NCBI GenBank assembly: GCA_902826695.1
Contig: CADEFU010000005.1
Location: forward strand, 62,001-126,000
Reading direction: 5' to 3'
Length of the DNA stretch: 64,000 nt
Source of the DNA: an uncultured Alphaproteobacteria bacterium
GTDB taxonomy: Bacteria; Pseudomonadota; Alphaproteobacteria; Micropepsales; Micropepsaceae
Shown here: positions 53,172 through 62,012 of the stretch, one piece after another
Position numbering within the stretch: position 1 is the first letter of the stretch
Layout: each line of letters starts with the position of its first letter
The notes under the pieces: generated by a model
What the model was told of the DNA's origin: nothing
The model's database searches: none
The model's input: the letters and a program-made list of their open reading frames with translations, nothing else
Position numbers and translations under genes: made by a program

Positions 53172-54092
53172 TCATGCCAAATCCGCCTCGATTACGGCCG
53201 CTTGTGCGCCCGTTTCGCTGAGTTCAAGCACCCGCCAATCGGGCATTTGATGCCGGAACCAGGTCATCTGCCGCTTCGCATACTGGCGCGTTTCGACGAT
53301 CGCCTGCTCGACCGCCTGATCGAGCGAAAGCCGGCCTTCCAAATGCGCCATCAATGACGGCACACCAAGCGCCCGCGCTGCTGGAAGATCGCCGCTGAGC
53401 CCGCCGTCGCGCAGCGCCCGAACTTCCTCAAGCGCACCCTCGTCGATCATCGTGCGAAACCGCTTGGCAATCCGCGCGACCAACCACTCACGATTTGGCT
53501 TCAGCACGTAACGCAACAGGTCGCCGGTCAACACCGGCTCCCCCTTCAGCATCTGCCACTCGGCGAGCGACTGCCCGGTTGCCTCGATCACCTCCCACGC
53601 CCGAACAAGCCTCTGGCTGTCGCCGGGCGCCAGACGCTCACCCATCACCGGATCGCGCGCGGCCAGCGCCGCGTGAAAGCGCTCGTTCCCAAGCTCGCTG
53701 AGCTTCTGCCGCGCCTCGACGCGGATCGATGCGTGAATCTCGGGGATCGGTGAAAGCCCATTCAACAGCGATGCAAAATAGAGACCCGTTCCGCCGCATA
53801 CGATCGGCACCAAGCCCCTCGCACGCACCTCATCGAGCGCGCCGCGCGCCGCATCCAGCCACCGTCCAACTGAGAACGGTTCAAACGAGCTCACAAAGCC
53901 GTAGAGGTAGTGCGGCGCCAAAGCCTCCTCCGCCGCGTCCGGCCGCGCCGACAGGACGCGCAACTCGCGGTAAACCTGCATTGCATCCGCGTTGATCACC
54001 GCCCCGCCATAGTCGCGCGCAAGCTTCAACGCCAACGCCGACTTGCCGCTGGCGGTGGGCCCTGCAATAAGAACGGCATCCGGTCCGGCCAC
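53172..54092 (-). CDS. miaA: tRNA dimethylallyltransferase
   Basis: A 306-residue enzyme adding a dimethylallyl group to A37 of tRNAs that read U-starting codons. The P-loop AGPTASGKSALALKLA is at the N-terminus, INADAMQVYRELRVLSARP carries the catalytic Asp and substrate loop, and CGGTGLYFASLLNGL and KRQMTWFRHQMPDW are family signatures. GTG 54092 is chosen because GAAGGAG lies five bases upstream; a TTG at 54116 is the longer alternative. Divergent from serB with only 23 bp between starts. Confidence 0.93.
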   Translation of the reverse strand: MAGPDAVLIAGPTASGKSALALKLARDYGGAVINADAMQVYRELRVLSARPDAAEEALAPHYLYGFVSSFEPFSVGRWLDAARGALDEVRARGLVPIVCGGTGLYFASLLNGLSPIPEIHASIRVEARQKLSELGNERFHAALAARDPVMGERLAPGDSQRLVRAWEVIEATGQSLAEWQMLKGEPVLTGDLLRYVLKPNREWLVARIAKRFRTMIDEGALEEVRALRDGGLSGDLPAARALGVPSLMAHLEGRLSLDQAVEQAIVETRQYAKRQMTWFRHQMPDWRVLELSETGAQAAVIEADLA

Positions 54093-54115
54093 TCGAACTC
54101 CTTCAGAACGCGCCA

Positions 54116-54985
54116 ATGAATCATACGCTGGTTTTGTCCGCCGCGCTCGGGAAGTTGCACGACGATGCCGTCATCGCAGCGTCAAAAATCGTAGCCGGCG
54201 CACCACATTGGCTGTCCCCCGGCACGGCTTGCGAATTCGCGGTCGAAGACCCGAAAATCGTCACCCCAATTCGTGACGTGCTGGCCGGTCACAACATTGA
54301 CGCCAACGTCGTCGCCAACGCACACCGCAAAAAGCGCCTGCTGATCGCCGACATGGACTCGACCATCATCGGCTGCGAGTGCATCGACGAGATTGCGGAC
54401 TACGCCGGCGTCAAACTGCAGATCGCGGCAATCACCGAACGCGCCATGAAGGGCGAGATCCCGTTCGAAAGCGCATTGCGCGAGCGCGTCGCGCTTCTCA
54501 AGGGCCTGCCCGAAGTGACGCTCAACCGCGTCTACGCCGAACGCGTCCGCTTGAACGACGGCGCTCGCATCTTGGTCCAAACGATGAATCAATTTGGCGC
54601 AACGACCGCGCTCATCTCCGGTGGCTTCACGTTCTTCACCTCTCGCGTCGCCGAAGCCGCGGGCTTTGCCTCCAACAAGGCGAACGAACTCGGCGTCGAA
54701 GACGGCAAGCTCGCTGGCACTGTCCACGAGCCGATCTTGGGCCGCGAAGCGAAGCTCCAAGCACTTGTCGCGCTGGCGCATGAAGGCGGCATCGATATGA
54801 AGGACACGCTCGCCATCGGCGACGGCGCGAACGACCTCGGTATGATCACCGCGGCAGGCCTCGGCATTGCCTACCGCGCCAAGCCCATCGTCGCCGAAGC
54901 GGCCCACGCACGTCTCGACCACAGCGACCTATCGGCAGCTCTCTACTTGCAAGGCTATCGGGAAACCGACCTGGTGCTCAGCTAA
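54116..54985 (+). CDS. serB: Phosphoserine phosphatase
   Basis: A 289-residue HAD-superfamily enzyme, the last step of serine synthesis. The catalytic motif LLIADMDSTIIGCECIDE (nucleophile Asp), LISGGFTFFTSRVAE (motif II Ser) and AIGDGANDLGMITAAG (motif IV) are all present. The N-terminal 75 residues form a degenerate ACT-like regulatory region. Its promoter must overlap the start of miaA because only 23 bp separate the two. Confidence 0.94.
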   Translation: MNHTLVLSAALGKLHDDAVIAASKIVAGAPHWLSPGTACEFAVEDPKIVTPIRDVLAGHNIDANVVANAHRKKRLLIADMDSTIIGCECIDEIADYAGVKLQIAAITERAMKGEIPFESALRERVALLKGLPEVTLNRVYAERVRLNDGARILVQTMNQFGATTALISGGFTFFTSRVAEAAGFASNKANELGVEDGKLAGTVHEPILGREAKLQALVALAHEGGIDMKDTLAIGDGANDLGMITAAGLGIAYRAKPIVAEAAHARLDHSDLSAALYLQGYRETDLVLS

Positions 54986-55096
54986 CGCCGAAGCATCCGT
55001 ATTGGCTCCTCGATTTTAGCCAAAAGAAACAGTCTGGCAAGACGCTTTTTCACGTATTAAGTGGGCGTCCCTTCTCGCGAACAACGGGGACACATC

Positions 55097-56350
55097 ATGC
55101 GCGCGGCAGGCTTCGACTTCGGCACTTCCAACTCGGCGATCGGCATCGTCAAGGGCAACAGCGCTATGCTGGTGCCTGTTGAGGGCGATGCCGCGATGAT
55201 CCCATCGGCGGTCTTCTTCGACTTCGCCGAACAGGACAAACCCCTCTACGGCCGCAACGCCGTGGACGCTTACGTCCATGGCAACGATGGCCGCCTGATG
55301 CGTGGCCTCAAGACGATCCTCTCAACCAACTTGATCGACGAACGCACGGCGTTGTCCAAACGCTCGATCAAACTCACCGATGTAATCGCGATGTTCTCGC
55401 GCCACCTCAAAGCAAAGGCAGAAGCGACGCAGGGCGCCGAGATCGAGGCGGTCGTCCACGGCCGCCCCGTGCGCTTCGTCGAAAGCGATGACGCCGCCGA
55501 TGCCCGCGCCGAAGCCCGCTTGACCGAACTCGCCAAGCAAGCGGGCTACAAAGATGTTTCGTTCGTCTACGAACCCGTCGCCGCCGCCGCACAGTACGAA
55601 TTCACCGCCACCCGCGAAGAAACGATCCTCGTCGCCGACATCGGCGGCGGCACCTCCGACTTCTCGATCGTTCGCATCGGCCCGGACCGGCGCCACCGTG
55701 TGGACCGCAAGGATGACATCTTAGCCAACACCGGCGTGCGGGTCGGCGGCACTGACTTCGACCGCAACCTCAGCATGGCCGCGGTGATGCCGATGCTAGG
55801 CCTCGGCACCGAACTCATCGACAAGCAGCTTCCAATGCCGCGCTCGATCTATGCCGACCTCGCCTGGTGGCCGACGATCAACCTCTGCTACACGCCGAAA
55901 GTCGTTCGCGAGGCGACCGAGGTTCACCGCCAAGCCGTCGAACCGGACAAAACACAGCGCCTGCTGACCGTGCTTTCAAAACACCTCGGCCACCGCATCG
56001 CCTTCGCCGTCGAGCAAGCCAAGATCGACCTAACCGCCGCCGATCGCACGGCCATCACCCTCGCCTTCGTCGAGGCCGGCCTTACCGCGCCAACAACGCG
56101 CGAGACGTTCGACGACGCCATCGCTGCCGAACTCATGCGCCTGCGTTTGTCGATCTGGAACTGCCTGGCGCTCGCGGGCATCGACGCCGACGGCATCGAC
56201 ACCGTCTTCATGACCGGCGGCTCAAGCCTCGTCCCCGCCGTCGAAGCCGTCCTGCGCGACGAACTCCCCGGCGCCGCGATCAAACGCGGCGACGACTTCC
56301 TCTCCGTAGCGCTGGGCCTGACCCTCGAGGCCCAACGCCGCTACGCTTGA
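55097..56350 (+). CDS. Hsp70 family protein, YegD-like
   Basis: A 417-residue actin-fold ATPase related to DnaK but lacking the peptide-binding domain. Phosphate-1 AGFDFGTSNSAIGI, phosphate-2 LVADIGGGTSDFSIVRIG and adenosine motif VFMTGGSSLVPAVEAVL are present. The length matches YegD-type chaperone-like proteins of unknown role. ATG 55097 (MRAAGFDFGTSNS) is chosen; the upstream start at 55061 adds residues before the first strand. Confidence 0.9.
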   Translation: MRAAGFDFGTSNSAIGIVKGNSAMLVPVEGDAAMIPSAVFFDFAEQDKPLYGRNAVDAYVHGNDGRLMRGLKTILSTNLIDERTALSKRSIKLTDVIAMFSRHLKAKAEATQGAEIEAVVHGRPVRFVESDDAADARAEARLTELAKQAGYKDVSFVYEPVAAAAQYEFTATREETILVADIGGGTSDFSIVRIGPDRRHRVDRKDDILANTGVRVGGTDFDRNLSMAAVMPMLGLGTELIDKQLPMPRSIYADLAWWPTINLCYTPKVVREATEVHRQAVEPDKTQRLLTVLSKHLGHRIAFAVEQAKIDLTAADRTAITLAFVEAGLTAPTTRETFDDAIAAELMRLRLSIWNCLALAGIDADGIDTVFMTGGSSLVPAVEAVLRDELPGAAIKRGDDFLSVALGLTLEAQRRYA

Positions 56351-56354
56351 GGCC

Positions 56355-56801
56355 CTATCGTCGTGTGCAGTCGTCGCGGCTCGTGATTGTCATGAACCAA
56401 GGCGCGAAATACACGCGCCGTTCTTGAGGCGTCTTCTCGTTGCTATGGAGAGACTGAGAGTCTCCCCTCGCGCAAATTTTGATGCGCGCGCGATCATAGC
56501 CGAGACGCATCAACACCGCCGCCACAGCCTCCGCCCGGCACCGTGACACCGCCATGTTCCGCTCCGCGCTGCCGTGAGAATCAGTATGAGCCTCTAATTC
56601 AACGCCGTACCGATCCCTATAGGCCACGTCTTCGTATGCCACGAAATCCATGACGGTCGCGACACCCTCAGGTGTCAGTACGCAGCTATTGTAGCCGAAA
56701 TAGACTTCGTACTTGCGCGGCGTCAGGGCATGCCCCGGCGCCGCAAGCCCAAGGATCACGGCACCACAAACGATAGACCAGAAGCGCAATGGCCCGCGCA
56801 T
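56355..56801 (-). CDS. Exported OmpA-domain protein
   Basis: A 148-residue exported protein with a signal peptide (FWSIVCGAVILGLAAPGHA). The OmpA C-terminal-like fold shows YEVYFGYNSCVLTPEG, then ELEAHTDSHGSAERNMAVSRCRAEAV and the terminal ERRVYF. It carries Asp and Arg at the peptidoglycan-binding positions (TDSHGS, SRCRAE). Four Cys residues suggest disulphides. It is one base downstream of the previous gene's stop, same operon. Confidence 0.82.
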   Translation of the reverse strand: MRGPLRFWSIVCGAVILGLAAPGHALTPRKYEVYFGYNSCVLTPEGVATVMDFVAYEDVAYRDRYGVELEAHTDSHGSAERNMAVSRCRAEAVAAVLMRLGYDRARIKICARGDSQSLHSNEKTPQERRVYFAPWFMTITSRDDCTRR

Positions 56802-56802
56802 C

Positions 56803-57228
56803 TCAATCGCAGATCAACTCGCCCCATTGCGTGCGCTTGTCGCGTTTCTTGCATTCTTCCGACGGCCCGATCCACTGGCCGTCCTCGCTCCAGAAGTTGC
56901 GTCCACGCTGCGACGACTTGTAGGAATCCTCTTCGCACTTCCGAGAGTTCTGCGGCCCTTGCACGTCCGGCCGGAAGCCCATGAAGTTGCAGAGAACGAT
57001 GTGCCACCACATGTGGCTCGGCGAGTTCAAGACGTGGCGGCGCAGATAGTCTGGCGCCCGCGCCCACCACTCCGACAACCCGCTACGAAAGCTGTTCGGA
57101 AGGCGATCGACCGAAAGCTCGATGAACTGCTTGTCCGTGTAGGGCGGACCGTTGTCCACCGGCGCCGCTGTCGCGAGCGGAACTGCAACCAAAATCGCAA
57201 AGCACGTGAACAGCAAGCGGCGCAACAT
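56803..57228 (-). CDS. Exported hypothetical protein with Cys-rich C-terminus
   Basis: A 141-residue protein with a signal peptide (MLRRLLFTCFAILVAVPLATA). The mature part is rich in Trp and charged residues (SEWWARAPDYLRRHVLN, MWWHIVLCNFMGF) and has four Cys residues, two near the C-terminus. No family recognised. GGAGGT precedes ATG 57228. It is co-transcribed with the OmpA-domain gene. Confidence 0.75.
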   Translation of the reverse strand: MLRRLLFTCFAILVAVPLATAAPVDNGPPYTDKQFIELSVDRLPNSFRSGLSEWWARAPDYLRRHVLNSPSHMWWHIVLCNFMGFRPDVQGPQNSRKCEEDSYKSSQRGRNFWSEDGQWIGPSEECKKRDKRTQWGELICD

Positions 57229-57272
57229 AGGACCTCCGAAGGCGACTGGCCCAACCCTAGCGTAAACCCGTA

Positions 57273-57288
57273 AAGCTCGCCAAGCCGC
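57273..57288. repeat. Fragment of the dispersed intergenic repeat
   Basis: AAGCTCGCCAAGCCGC matches the outer arm of the element at 18949-19211. Only the arm is present; the inner blocks are not recognisable. Confidence 0.5.
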
Positions 57289-57364
57289 AACGTGCCTCTG
57301 ACGAGTAGCAGGACCGCAAGCGAAAGCGCTAAATAGGAAGTCAGACATTGGAGACAGCAAGCCC

Positions 57365-58336
57365 ATGACCATCCGCACACCCATTTGCGACCTACTCGGC
57401 ATCAAGTACCCGATCCTGCTCGCCGGCATGGGCGGCGTCTCCTACGCTGAGGTCTGCGCCGCCGTCTCCGAGGCTGGCGGCTTCGGCACACTCGGCATGG
57501 CCGGCCGCAGCCCCGACGAGATCCGCACCCAAATGCGCCGCGTGCGTCAGCTGACGAAAAAGCCATTCGGCGTCGATCTTCTGGCCGCCGTGCCTGAGTC
57601 CCTCGAGCGCACCGCCGATATCATCATCGAAGAAGGTGCAGCCGCCTTCATCTCCGGCCTCGGCGTACCGCCGCGCCACCTCGTCGACCGCTTCCACGCG
57701 GCAGGCCTGAAGGTCATGAACGTCTGCGGCACCGTCCGCCACGCGAAGGCCGGCGAAGACGGCGGCCTCGATGCGGTGGTCGCCCAAGGCACCGAAGCCG
57801 GCGGCCACACCGGCAAGATCGCGGGCTTCGCGCTCGTCCCTCAAGTCGTCGATGCCGTGAAAGTCCCCGTCATCGCCGCGGGCTCGATCGTCGACGGCCG
57901 CGGCCTCGCAGCAGCACTCGCGCTCGGCGCACAAGGCGTGTGGGTGGGCACCCGCTTCATCGCCTCCGCCGAAGCACATGCAGGCGAGATGTACAAACAA
58001 GTCGTCGTCGATGCGAACGACGAAGACACGATCATCACCCGCTCTTACTCCGGCAAGCCGATGCGCGTCTTCAAGAACGACTACGTCGCCGACTGGGAAC
58101 GCCGGCCGCAAGACATCAAACCTTTCCCGATGCAGGCGATGATCTCGCACCAAGCAGGCGTCATGGGCGGCATCGGCGGCCAGACCGAAGGCCTTGAGCG
58201 CGACCGCTCTGCCTTCGCCATGGGCCAAGGTGCCGGCGCAATCCACGAAGTCCTGCCCTGCGCGGAGATCATCAAGCGCATGATGAGCGACGCCGAAGAG
58301 ATCATCAGCCGGATGAGCCGCCTGGCCCACGCCTAG
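57365..58336 (+). CDS. Nitronate monooxygenase / NAD(P)H-dependent flavin oxidoreductase family
   Basis: A 323-residue TIM-barrel FMN protein of the nitronate monooxygenase family. CDLLGIKYPILLAGMGGVS at the N-terminus, AVVAQGTEAGGHTGKIAGF (FMN phosphate/His motif) and PVIAAGSIVDGRGLAAALALGA with GTRFIASAEAHA are characteristic. The real substrate may be an enoyl-CoA or nitronate and is not known here. GGAGAC lies upstream of ATG 57365. Confidence 0.9.
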   Translation: MTIRTPICDLLGIKYPILLAGMGGVSYAEVCAAVSEAGGFGTLGMAGRSPDEIRTQMRRVRQLTKKPFGVDLLAAVPESLERTADIIIEEGAAAFISGLGVPPRHLVDRFHAAGLKVMNVCGTVRHAKAGEDGGLDAVVAQGTEAGGHTGKIAGFALVPQVVDAVKVPVIAAGSIVDGRGLAAALALGAQGVWVGTRFIASAEAHAGEMYKQVVVDANDEDTIITRSYSGKPMRVFKNDYVADWERRPQDIKPFPMQAMISHQAGVMGGIGGQTEGLERDRSAFAMGQGAGAIHEVLPCAEIIKRMMSDAEEIISRMSRLAHA

Positions 58337-58734
58337 GTCTTTCCGCGGATTCCCCCGGCAGGGGGATACCGGGCCGGATTTTTCAGCAAACAACCCCATG
58401 TACCCGAGAGTTAGGGGGCAAAGGCGCAGCTGAGCGCCTCCCAAATCCTGGCTTGGCGGCAAGTCCGGCCCACGGCAGCCCCCGTCATCGCTCATCATCG
58501 TGTATCGGCTCTATTGTCCGTCTCGACGCTAGAACAAAACACGAACAAATGCAAGTGTTATAGCGGTCAAAACCAACGAGTCTGTTACGCGCCCCCCCCG
58601 ACGTGCGGCCGGAGCGGAAGGGTGCGGGGAATAGGTATAATGCCCCGTATTTGCGACGCTCGATCAGGCGGATCTGCTTTAATTGTTACGTGTCCCCGGA
58701 TTAGTACGGTTCCGAAAAGCGACCGGAGGTGAGA
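58337..58734. other. 398-bp intergenic region
   Basis: It contains a TCCCCC-GGCA-GGGGGA hairpin (58351-58366), possibly ending the oxidoreductase transcript although no T tract follows at once, and the left end of the palindrome-flanked element (from 58626). No convincing coding sequence. Confidence 0.6.
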
Positions 58735-59034
58735 GTGAGCAAGCCGCCACCAATTGTTTATGCTGACTTCCAGAATGCCGACATAGATGGACATGTTCGC
58801 ATGAATACTGTCGGCACTGGGAGCGCCCTTGCTCGCCTCGGCCTCACGCTGGCGGATGGGCTGGAAATTAGAATATCGGATGGGGAATTGGTCGCGAATG
58901 CAATTATCCGGCCGCCGGGTCCGGAAGGTGTCTGGCGCGCCCAGGTCAATTGGGACGAGATTGAGTATGCAATCGTGACTTCTGGGGAAACCTGACAGGA
59001 AAGACAAAATACGGGGACATGATACATATTCCCC
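58626..59034. mobile_element. Small element with RAYT/REP-like inverted ends enclosing a small gene
   Basis: The ends 58626-58655 and 59005-59034 are inverted copies over 30 bases, with two substitutions, one indel and a divergent last few bases. The core is GGGGAATA-N-GTAT-N-ATG followed by CCCCGTATTT. Sequences of this type border REP-associated tyrosine-transposase (RAYT, IS200-like) elements in many bacteria, as I remember them. The inside is 350 bp and carries one 86-codon ORF, but no transposase. Confidence 0.6.
58735..58995 (+). CDS. Small conserved-looking hypothetical protein inside the palindrome-flanked element
   Basis: An 86-residue protein: MSKPPPIVYADFQNADIDGH, then LGLTLADGLEIRISDGELVAN and WRAQVNWDEIEYA, a compact alpha/beta pattern. 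GTG 58735 has CGGAGG about six bases upstream, better than the GTG at 58729. I have an impression of similar short proteins in Rhizobiales and other alphaproteobacteria, but cannot name a family. Lower GC than neighbours. Confidence 0.65.
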   Translation: MSKPPPIVYADFQNADIDGHVRMNTVGTGSALARLGLTLADGLEIRISDGELVANAIIRPPGPEGVWRAQVNWDEIEYAIVTSGET

Positions 59035-59087
59035 AGGCACCGGCGGCCTCGAAAATACAGGGGCGGCTTAGGCACTGCCTTCCAAAC

Positions 59088-60104
59088 TCACCTCACACCC
59101 CGCGGCGCCTGGCGCTTCGAATGCGCAACCGCGCGCGAATTGACCCGCTCCTCACCCTGAAGCTTCTGATACCGCATGAGCCTCATTTCATCGACCTCGC
59201 CGGCCGCGACCGCCTCTTGCACGGCGCATCCCGGCTCATCCCGATGCTGGCAATTCGAAAACTTGCACGTCGAAGCCAGCGCCGCCAGATCGTCGAAGAC
59301 GTCGTCGACGCCCTGCGCCGCGTCCAGCAACTGCAGCTCGCGGATACCGGGCGTATCCATCAACCATGCGCCGTTCGCCAACCGGTGCAGCGAGCGGGCC
59401 GATGTCGTGTGACGGCCCTTGTCGCCGCCCGCGCGGCTGCCCTGCGTGGCCTGTAAGTCTTCGCCCATCAGGCTGTTGACCAGCGTCGACTTGCCGACCC
59501 CCGACGAGCCGAGCAGCACCACCGTCTTGCCGCGCGCAAGCCACGGCGCCAACGGCTCGCCCACCGCCGGGCTCTTCGCATTGATGGCTTTGACCGCCAA
59601 ATCCGGCTGCAAGCCTTGCACCAACTCGACAAACGGCGACACGTCGTCCGACAAATCGGCTTTGGTGATCAACACCACCGGCGTGGCCCCGGACTCCGAC
59701 GCCAGCGCCAGATAGCGCTCGACGCGCGCCAGGTTGAATTCCTGATTGGCCGAGGTGACGACGAACACAACGTCGACGTTGGCGGCAATCCGCTGCACGC
59801 TACGCCCGCGGCCGGCGGCCTTGCGCTTGAACAAACTATGGCGCTCGAGCACCCGCACCGCCGTGTGAGACGCGTCGATCAACAGCCAGTCGCCGGTGGT
59901 CGCCGTGTTCAACGAATGGCGCCGGGTCAAACCGGCAATACGTCCCTCGAAGCCCGGCCCCGCCACATCCAAGGCGTCGCGATGCACCATCATCACCCGC
60001 ACCGGCAGCAATCCCGCATCGGCCGGCGTCAGCTGATCCTGAAAATGAGAGCCCCAGCCATAGTCTTCCAGGTTCAGCGTTTGTGGAACCGGCGAACTTT
60101 CCAA
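59088..60104 (-). CDS. rsgA: Ribosome small-subunit-dependent GTPase A
   Basis: A 338-residue circularly permuted GTPase that helps mature the 30S subunit. An N-terminal OB fold is followed by the permuted order: G4 VVLITKADLSDD (near residue 150), then G1 LLGSSGVGKSTLVNSL, then G3 LMDTPGIRELQL. The C-terminal zinc site is CKFSNCQHRDEPGC. The start appears to be TTG 60104, with GAGA a few bases upstream; it is not certain. Confidence 0.92.
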   Translation of the reverse strand: MESSPVPQTLNLEDYGWGSHFQDQLTPADAGLLPVRVMMVHRDALDVAGPGFEGRIAGLTRRHSLNTATTGDWLLIDASHTAVRVLERHSLFKRKAAGRGRSVQRIAANVDVVFVVTSANQEFNLARVERYLALASESGATPVVLITKADLSDDVSPFVELVQGLQPDLAVKAINAKSPAVGEPLAPWLARGKTVVLLGSSGVGKSTLVNSLMGEDLQATQGSRAGGDKGRHTTSARSLHRLANGAWLMDTPGIRELQLLDAAQGVDDVFDDLAALASTCKFSNCQHRDEPGCAVQEAVAAGEVDEMRLMRYQKLQGEERVNSRAVAHSKRQAPRGVR

Positions 60105-60284
60105 GACAATCTCGATCCAAATGTGAAGGGCCCAGCCCCATTGCGCGGGTAATATGACACTTCGAAGGGGTCAGCGGTCAAGAAATCGTGCTGCCGGCAG
60201 AAAAAGGTCGTCCGGCCTTTAGAGCCGCCCCGAAAACAAATTCAGTGACATAATGAGAAATCCCACGGCTCCCGCGCCGGCGAC

Positions 60285-61235
60285 TCAACCGCCCAACCCG
60301 CGCATCTTGAGCCACTCGCCCCGCAGCATCGCATAGTACAGGCTATCGAGGTACTCACCGGCGAGAAGAAAGGACTCCCGCGCCACGCCCTCAGCCACGA
60401 AGCCGCATTTCTGCGCCACGCGGATCGACGCGTGATTGCGCGGGTCGATCTCGAGCCAAATGCGGTGCAGGTTCAGCGTGCCGAACCCGTGATCGAGCGC
60501 GGCCTCGATCGCCTCGCTCACATAGCCTTGGCCCCAAAGCGCCTTGTTGAGGATGTAGCCGAGCCCGGCCATCCCGTCTTGCTGGCGATAGAAGTTGACG
60601 ACGCCCACCGCCTGCCCGTCGCGCGTGATCGCAAACGACGACTGCGGCGCATTCTCCGGCGGCAGGTTGCCCGCGATGATCTCGTGCATCTGGGCCAGCG
60701 TCTCGATCGGCGTGAAGGCCCAATAGCGCAACGTCTCGGCGTCGCGAAACAGCGGCAACAACGCGTCCGCATCCGATCCTCGCATCGGCCGCAACACCAG
60801 CCGTGCTGTCTTCAACAAAGGTCCGTCAGCTTCGATCGGCGTCGCCGGACCCTTGAGCTCGACCGTCGTGCCGAACGGATCGCGGACATAGATCGACGGC
60901 CCCTCGCCCTGCGCCCCATAGCGAATGCCCTTTTCACCGACGATCACGCCGCGCGCACTCAAGTAGGCTTCGATCGCGATCTCGTCGAACGGCTCGATCC
61001 GGATGCAGATGTGATCGACGTTCGCCGTCGCAGGCGTAAACCGCTCGACACCCTTCGCTTCGATGAGATCGATCAGCGATGCCCCGGCGCGCAACTGAAC
61101 GATGCCAAATTTCTCGATGGTCCGCTCAACCTGAGCACCCAGGACATCGCGATAGAAGGCCAGCGCCACCCCCATGTCGGGCACGCGCATTACCACATGG
61201 TCCAGGCACCCCAGTTTGAACGGCGCGCCGCTCAC
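60285..61235 (-). CDS. VOC-GNAT fusion protein
   Basis: A 316-residue two-domain protein. Residues 1-125 are a VOC/glyoxalase unit (KLGCLDHVVMRVPDMGVALAF, then VDHICIRIEP and YVRDPFGTTVELKG). Residues 135-305 are a GNAT N-acetyltransferase of the ribosomal-protein (RimJ) type (KTARLVLRPMRGSDADALLP, then GLGYILNKALWGQGYVSEAI and ASIRVAQKCGFVAEG). It starts with GTG 61235, overlapping the LysE stop as GTGA. The open frame continuing upstream to 61928 is only a shadow of lysE. Function unknown. Confidence 0.85.
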   Translation of the reverse strand: MSGAPFKLGCLDHVVMRVPDMGVALAFYRDVLGAQVERTIEKFGIVQLRAGASLIDLIEAKGVERFTPATANVDHICIRIEPFDEIAIEAYLSARGVIVGEKGIRYGAQGEGPSIYVRDPFGTTVELKGPATPIEADGPLLKTARLVLRPMRGSDADALLPLFRDAETLRYWAFTPIETLAQMHEIIAGNLPPENAPQSSFAITRDGQAVGVVNFYRQQDGMAGLGYILNKALWGQGYVSEAIEAALDHGFGTLNLHRIWLEIDPRNHASIRVAQKCGFVAEGVARESFLLAGEYLDSLYYAMLRGEWLKMRGLGG

Positions 61236-61912
61236 CCGAAGAGGCGCTGCCACACGGAATAGCCGAGTAGCGTCGCACCGGTGAGGAAGATGAAAGCGCC
61301 GGACGCTTGGTTCATACGCTTCAATGTTTGGGTTTCGATCGTCTGGTGCCAGTAGCTGGTGATTGCCGTCACCACGAACCACCACAACACGGAGCCCGCA
61401 AACGCCGACAACACCATTACAGTCGTCGCAAACGGACTCACGTGATAGTCGACGACCTCGCGGAAGGCCCCGAACATGGTCGCAAACCCGACCATCGTCG
61501 CCGGATTGGTGATCGTCAGAGCAAACGTCGCCGCAAACCCGCCGGCGAGATTGCCGACAGACCCCGTCTGCATGCTGCCGTCTGGGTTGCGCAAAATCTC
61601 GGGCGGGCTCGCATTGACGAACACGCGCGCGCCGTAAAACATGAGGATCGCCGCGCTCGCCAGCTGCAGCGGCGCGCCCATGTCTTGGATCGCGTCGAAC
61701 ACCCACTTCACGCCGAAGCCCGCGATCACCGCGAACACCCCGTCGCCGATCGCGGCGCCCAATCCGGCCAAAAACCCGTTCAGCTGCCCATATGACAGCG
61801 TTCGCCGGATACAAATGATGTTCGCAGGTCCGATCGGCGCGGCGGCAATGACGCCGACCACCATCCCGCCGCCAATCAGCAACAGCCAGTCCAAACCTTC
61901 GTTCACTGGCAC
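61232..61912 (-). CDS. LysE-family amino-acid/metabolite exporter
   Basis: A 226-residue protein with about six transmembrane helices. IAAAPIGPANIICIRRTLSYG, GFLAGLGAAIGDGVFAVIAG and the C-terminal FIFLTGATLLGYSVWQ match the LysE/RhtB translocator family. The start is GTG 61912 or GTG 61906; 61906 has the better spacing from the GGGGG run. Coupled by GTGA to the VOC-GNAT gene. Confidence 0.88.
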   Translation of the reverse strand: MPVNEGLDWLLLIGGGMVVGVIAAAPIGPANIICIRRTLSYGQLNGFLAGLGAAIGDGVFAVIAGFGVKWVFDAIQDMGAPLQLASAAILMFYGARVFVNASPPEILRNPDGSMQTGSVGNLAGGFAATFALTITNPATMVGFATMFGAFREVVDYHVSPFATTVMVLSAFAGSVLWWFVVTAITSYWHQTIETQTLKRMNQASGAFIFLTGATLLGYSVWQRLFG

Positions 61913-62012
61913 CGGCCCCCGGGGTCAAAACGCGCGCGACTATAACGGCTTCGGCACTCTACCGAAATCGCAAACACACGAGTGAAAGGTGGCCGATGCT
62001 GGTTAACAACTC

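Noticed and set aside
61236..61928. N-terminal extension of the VOC-GNAT reading frame
   Set aside because: The frame is open by chance through lysE. The encoded residues are Arg-rich, and the GTG at 61235 forms a normal GTGA overlap with the lysE stop.
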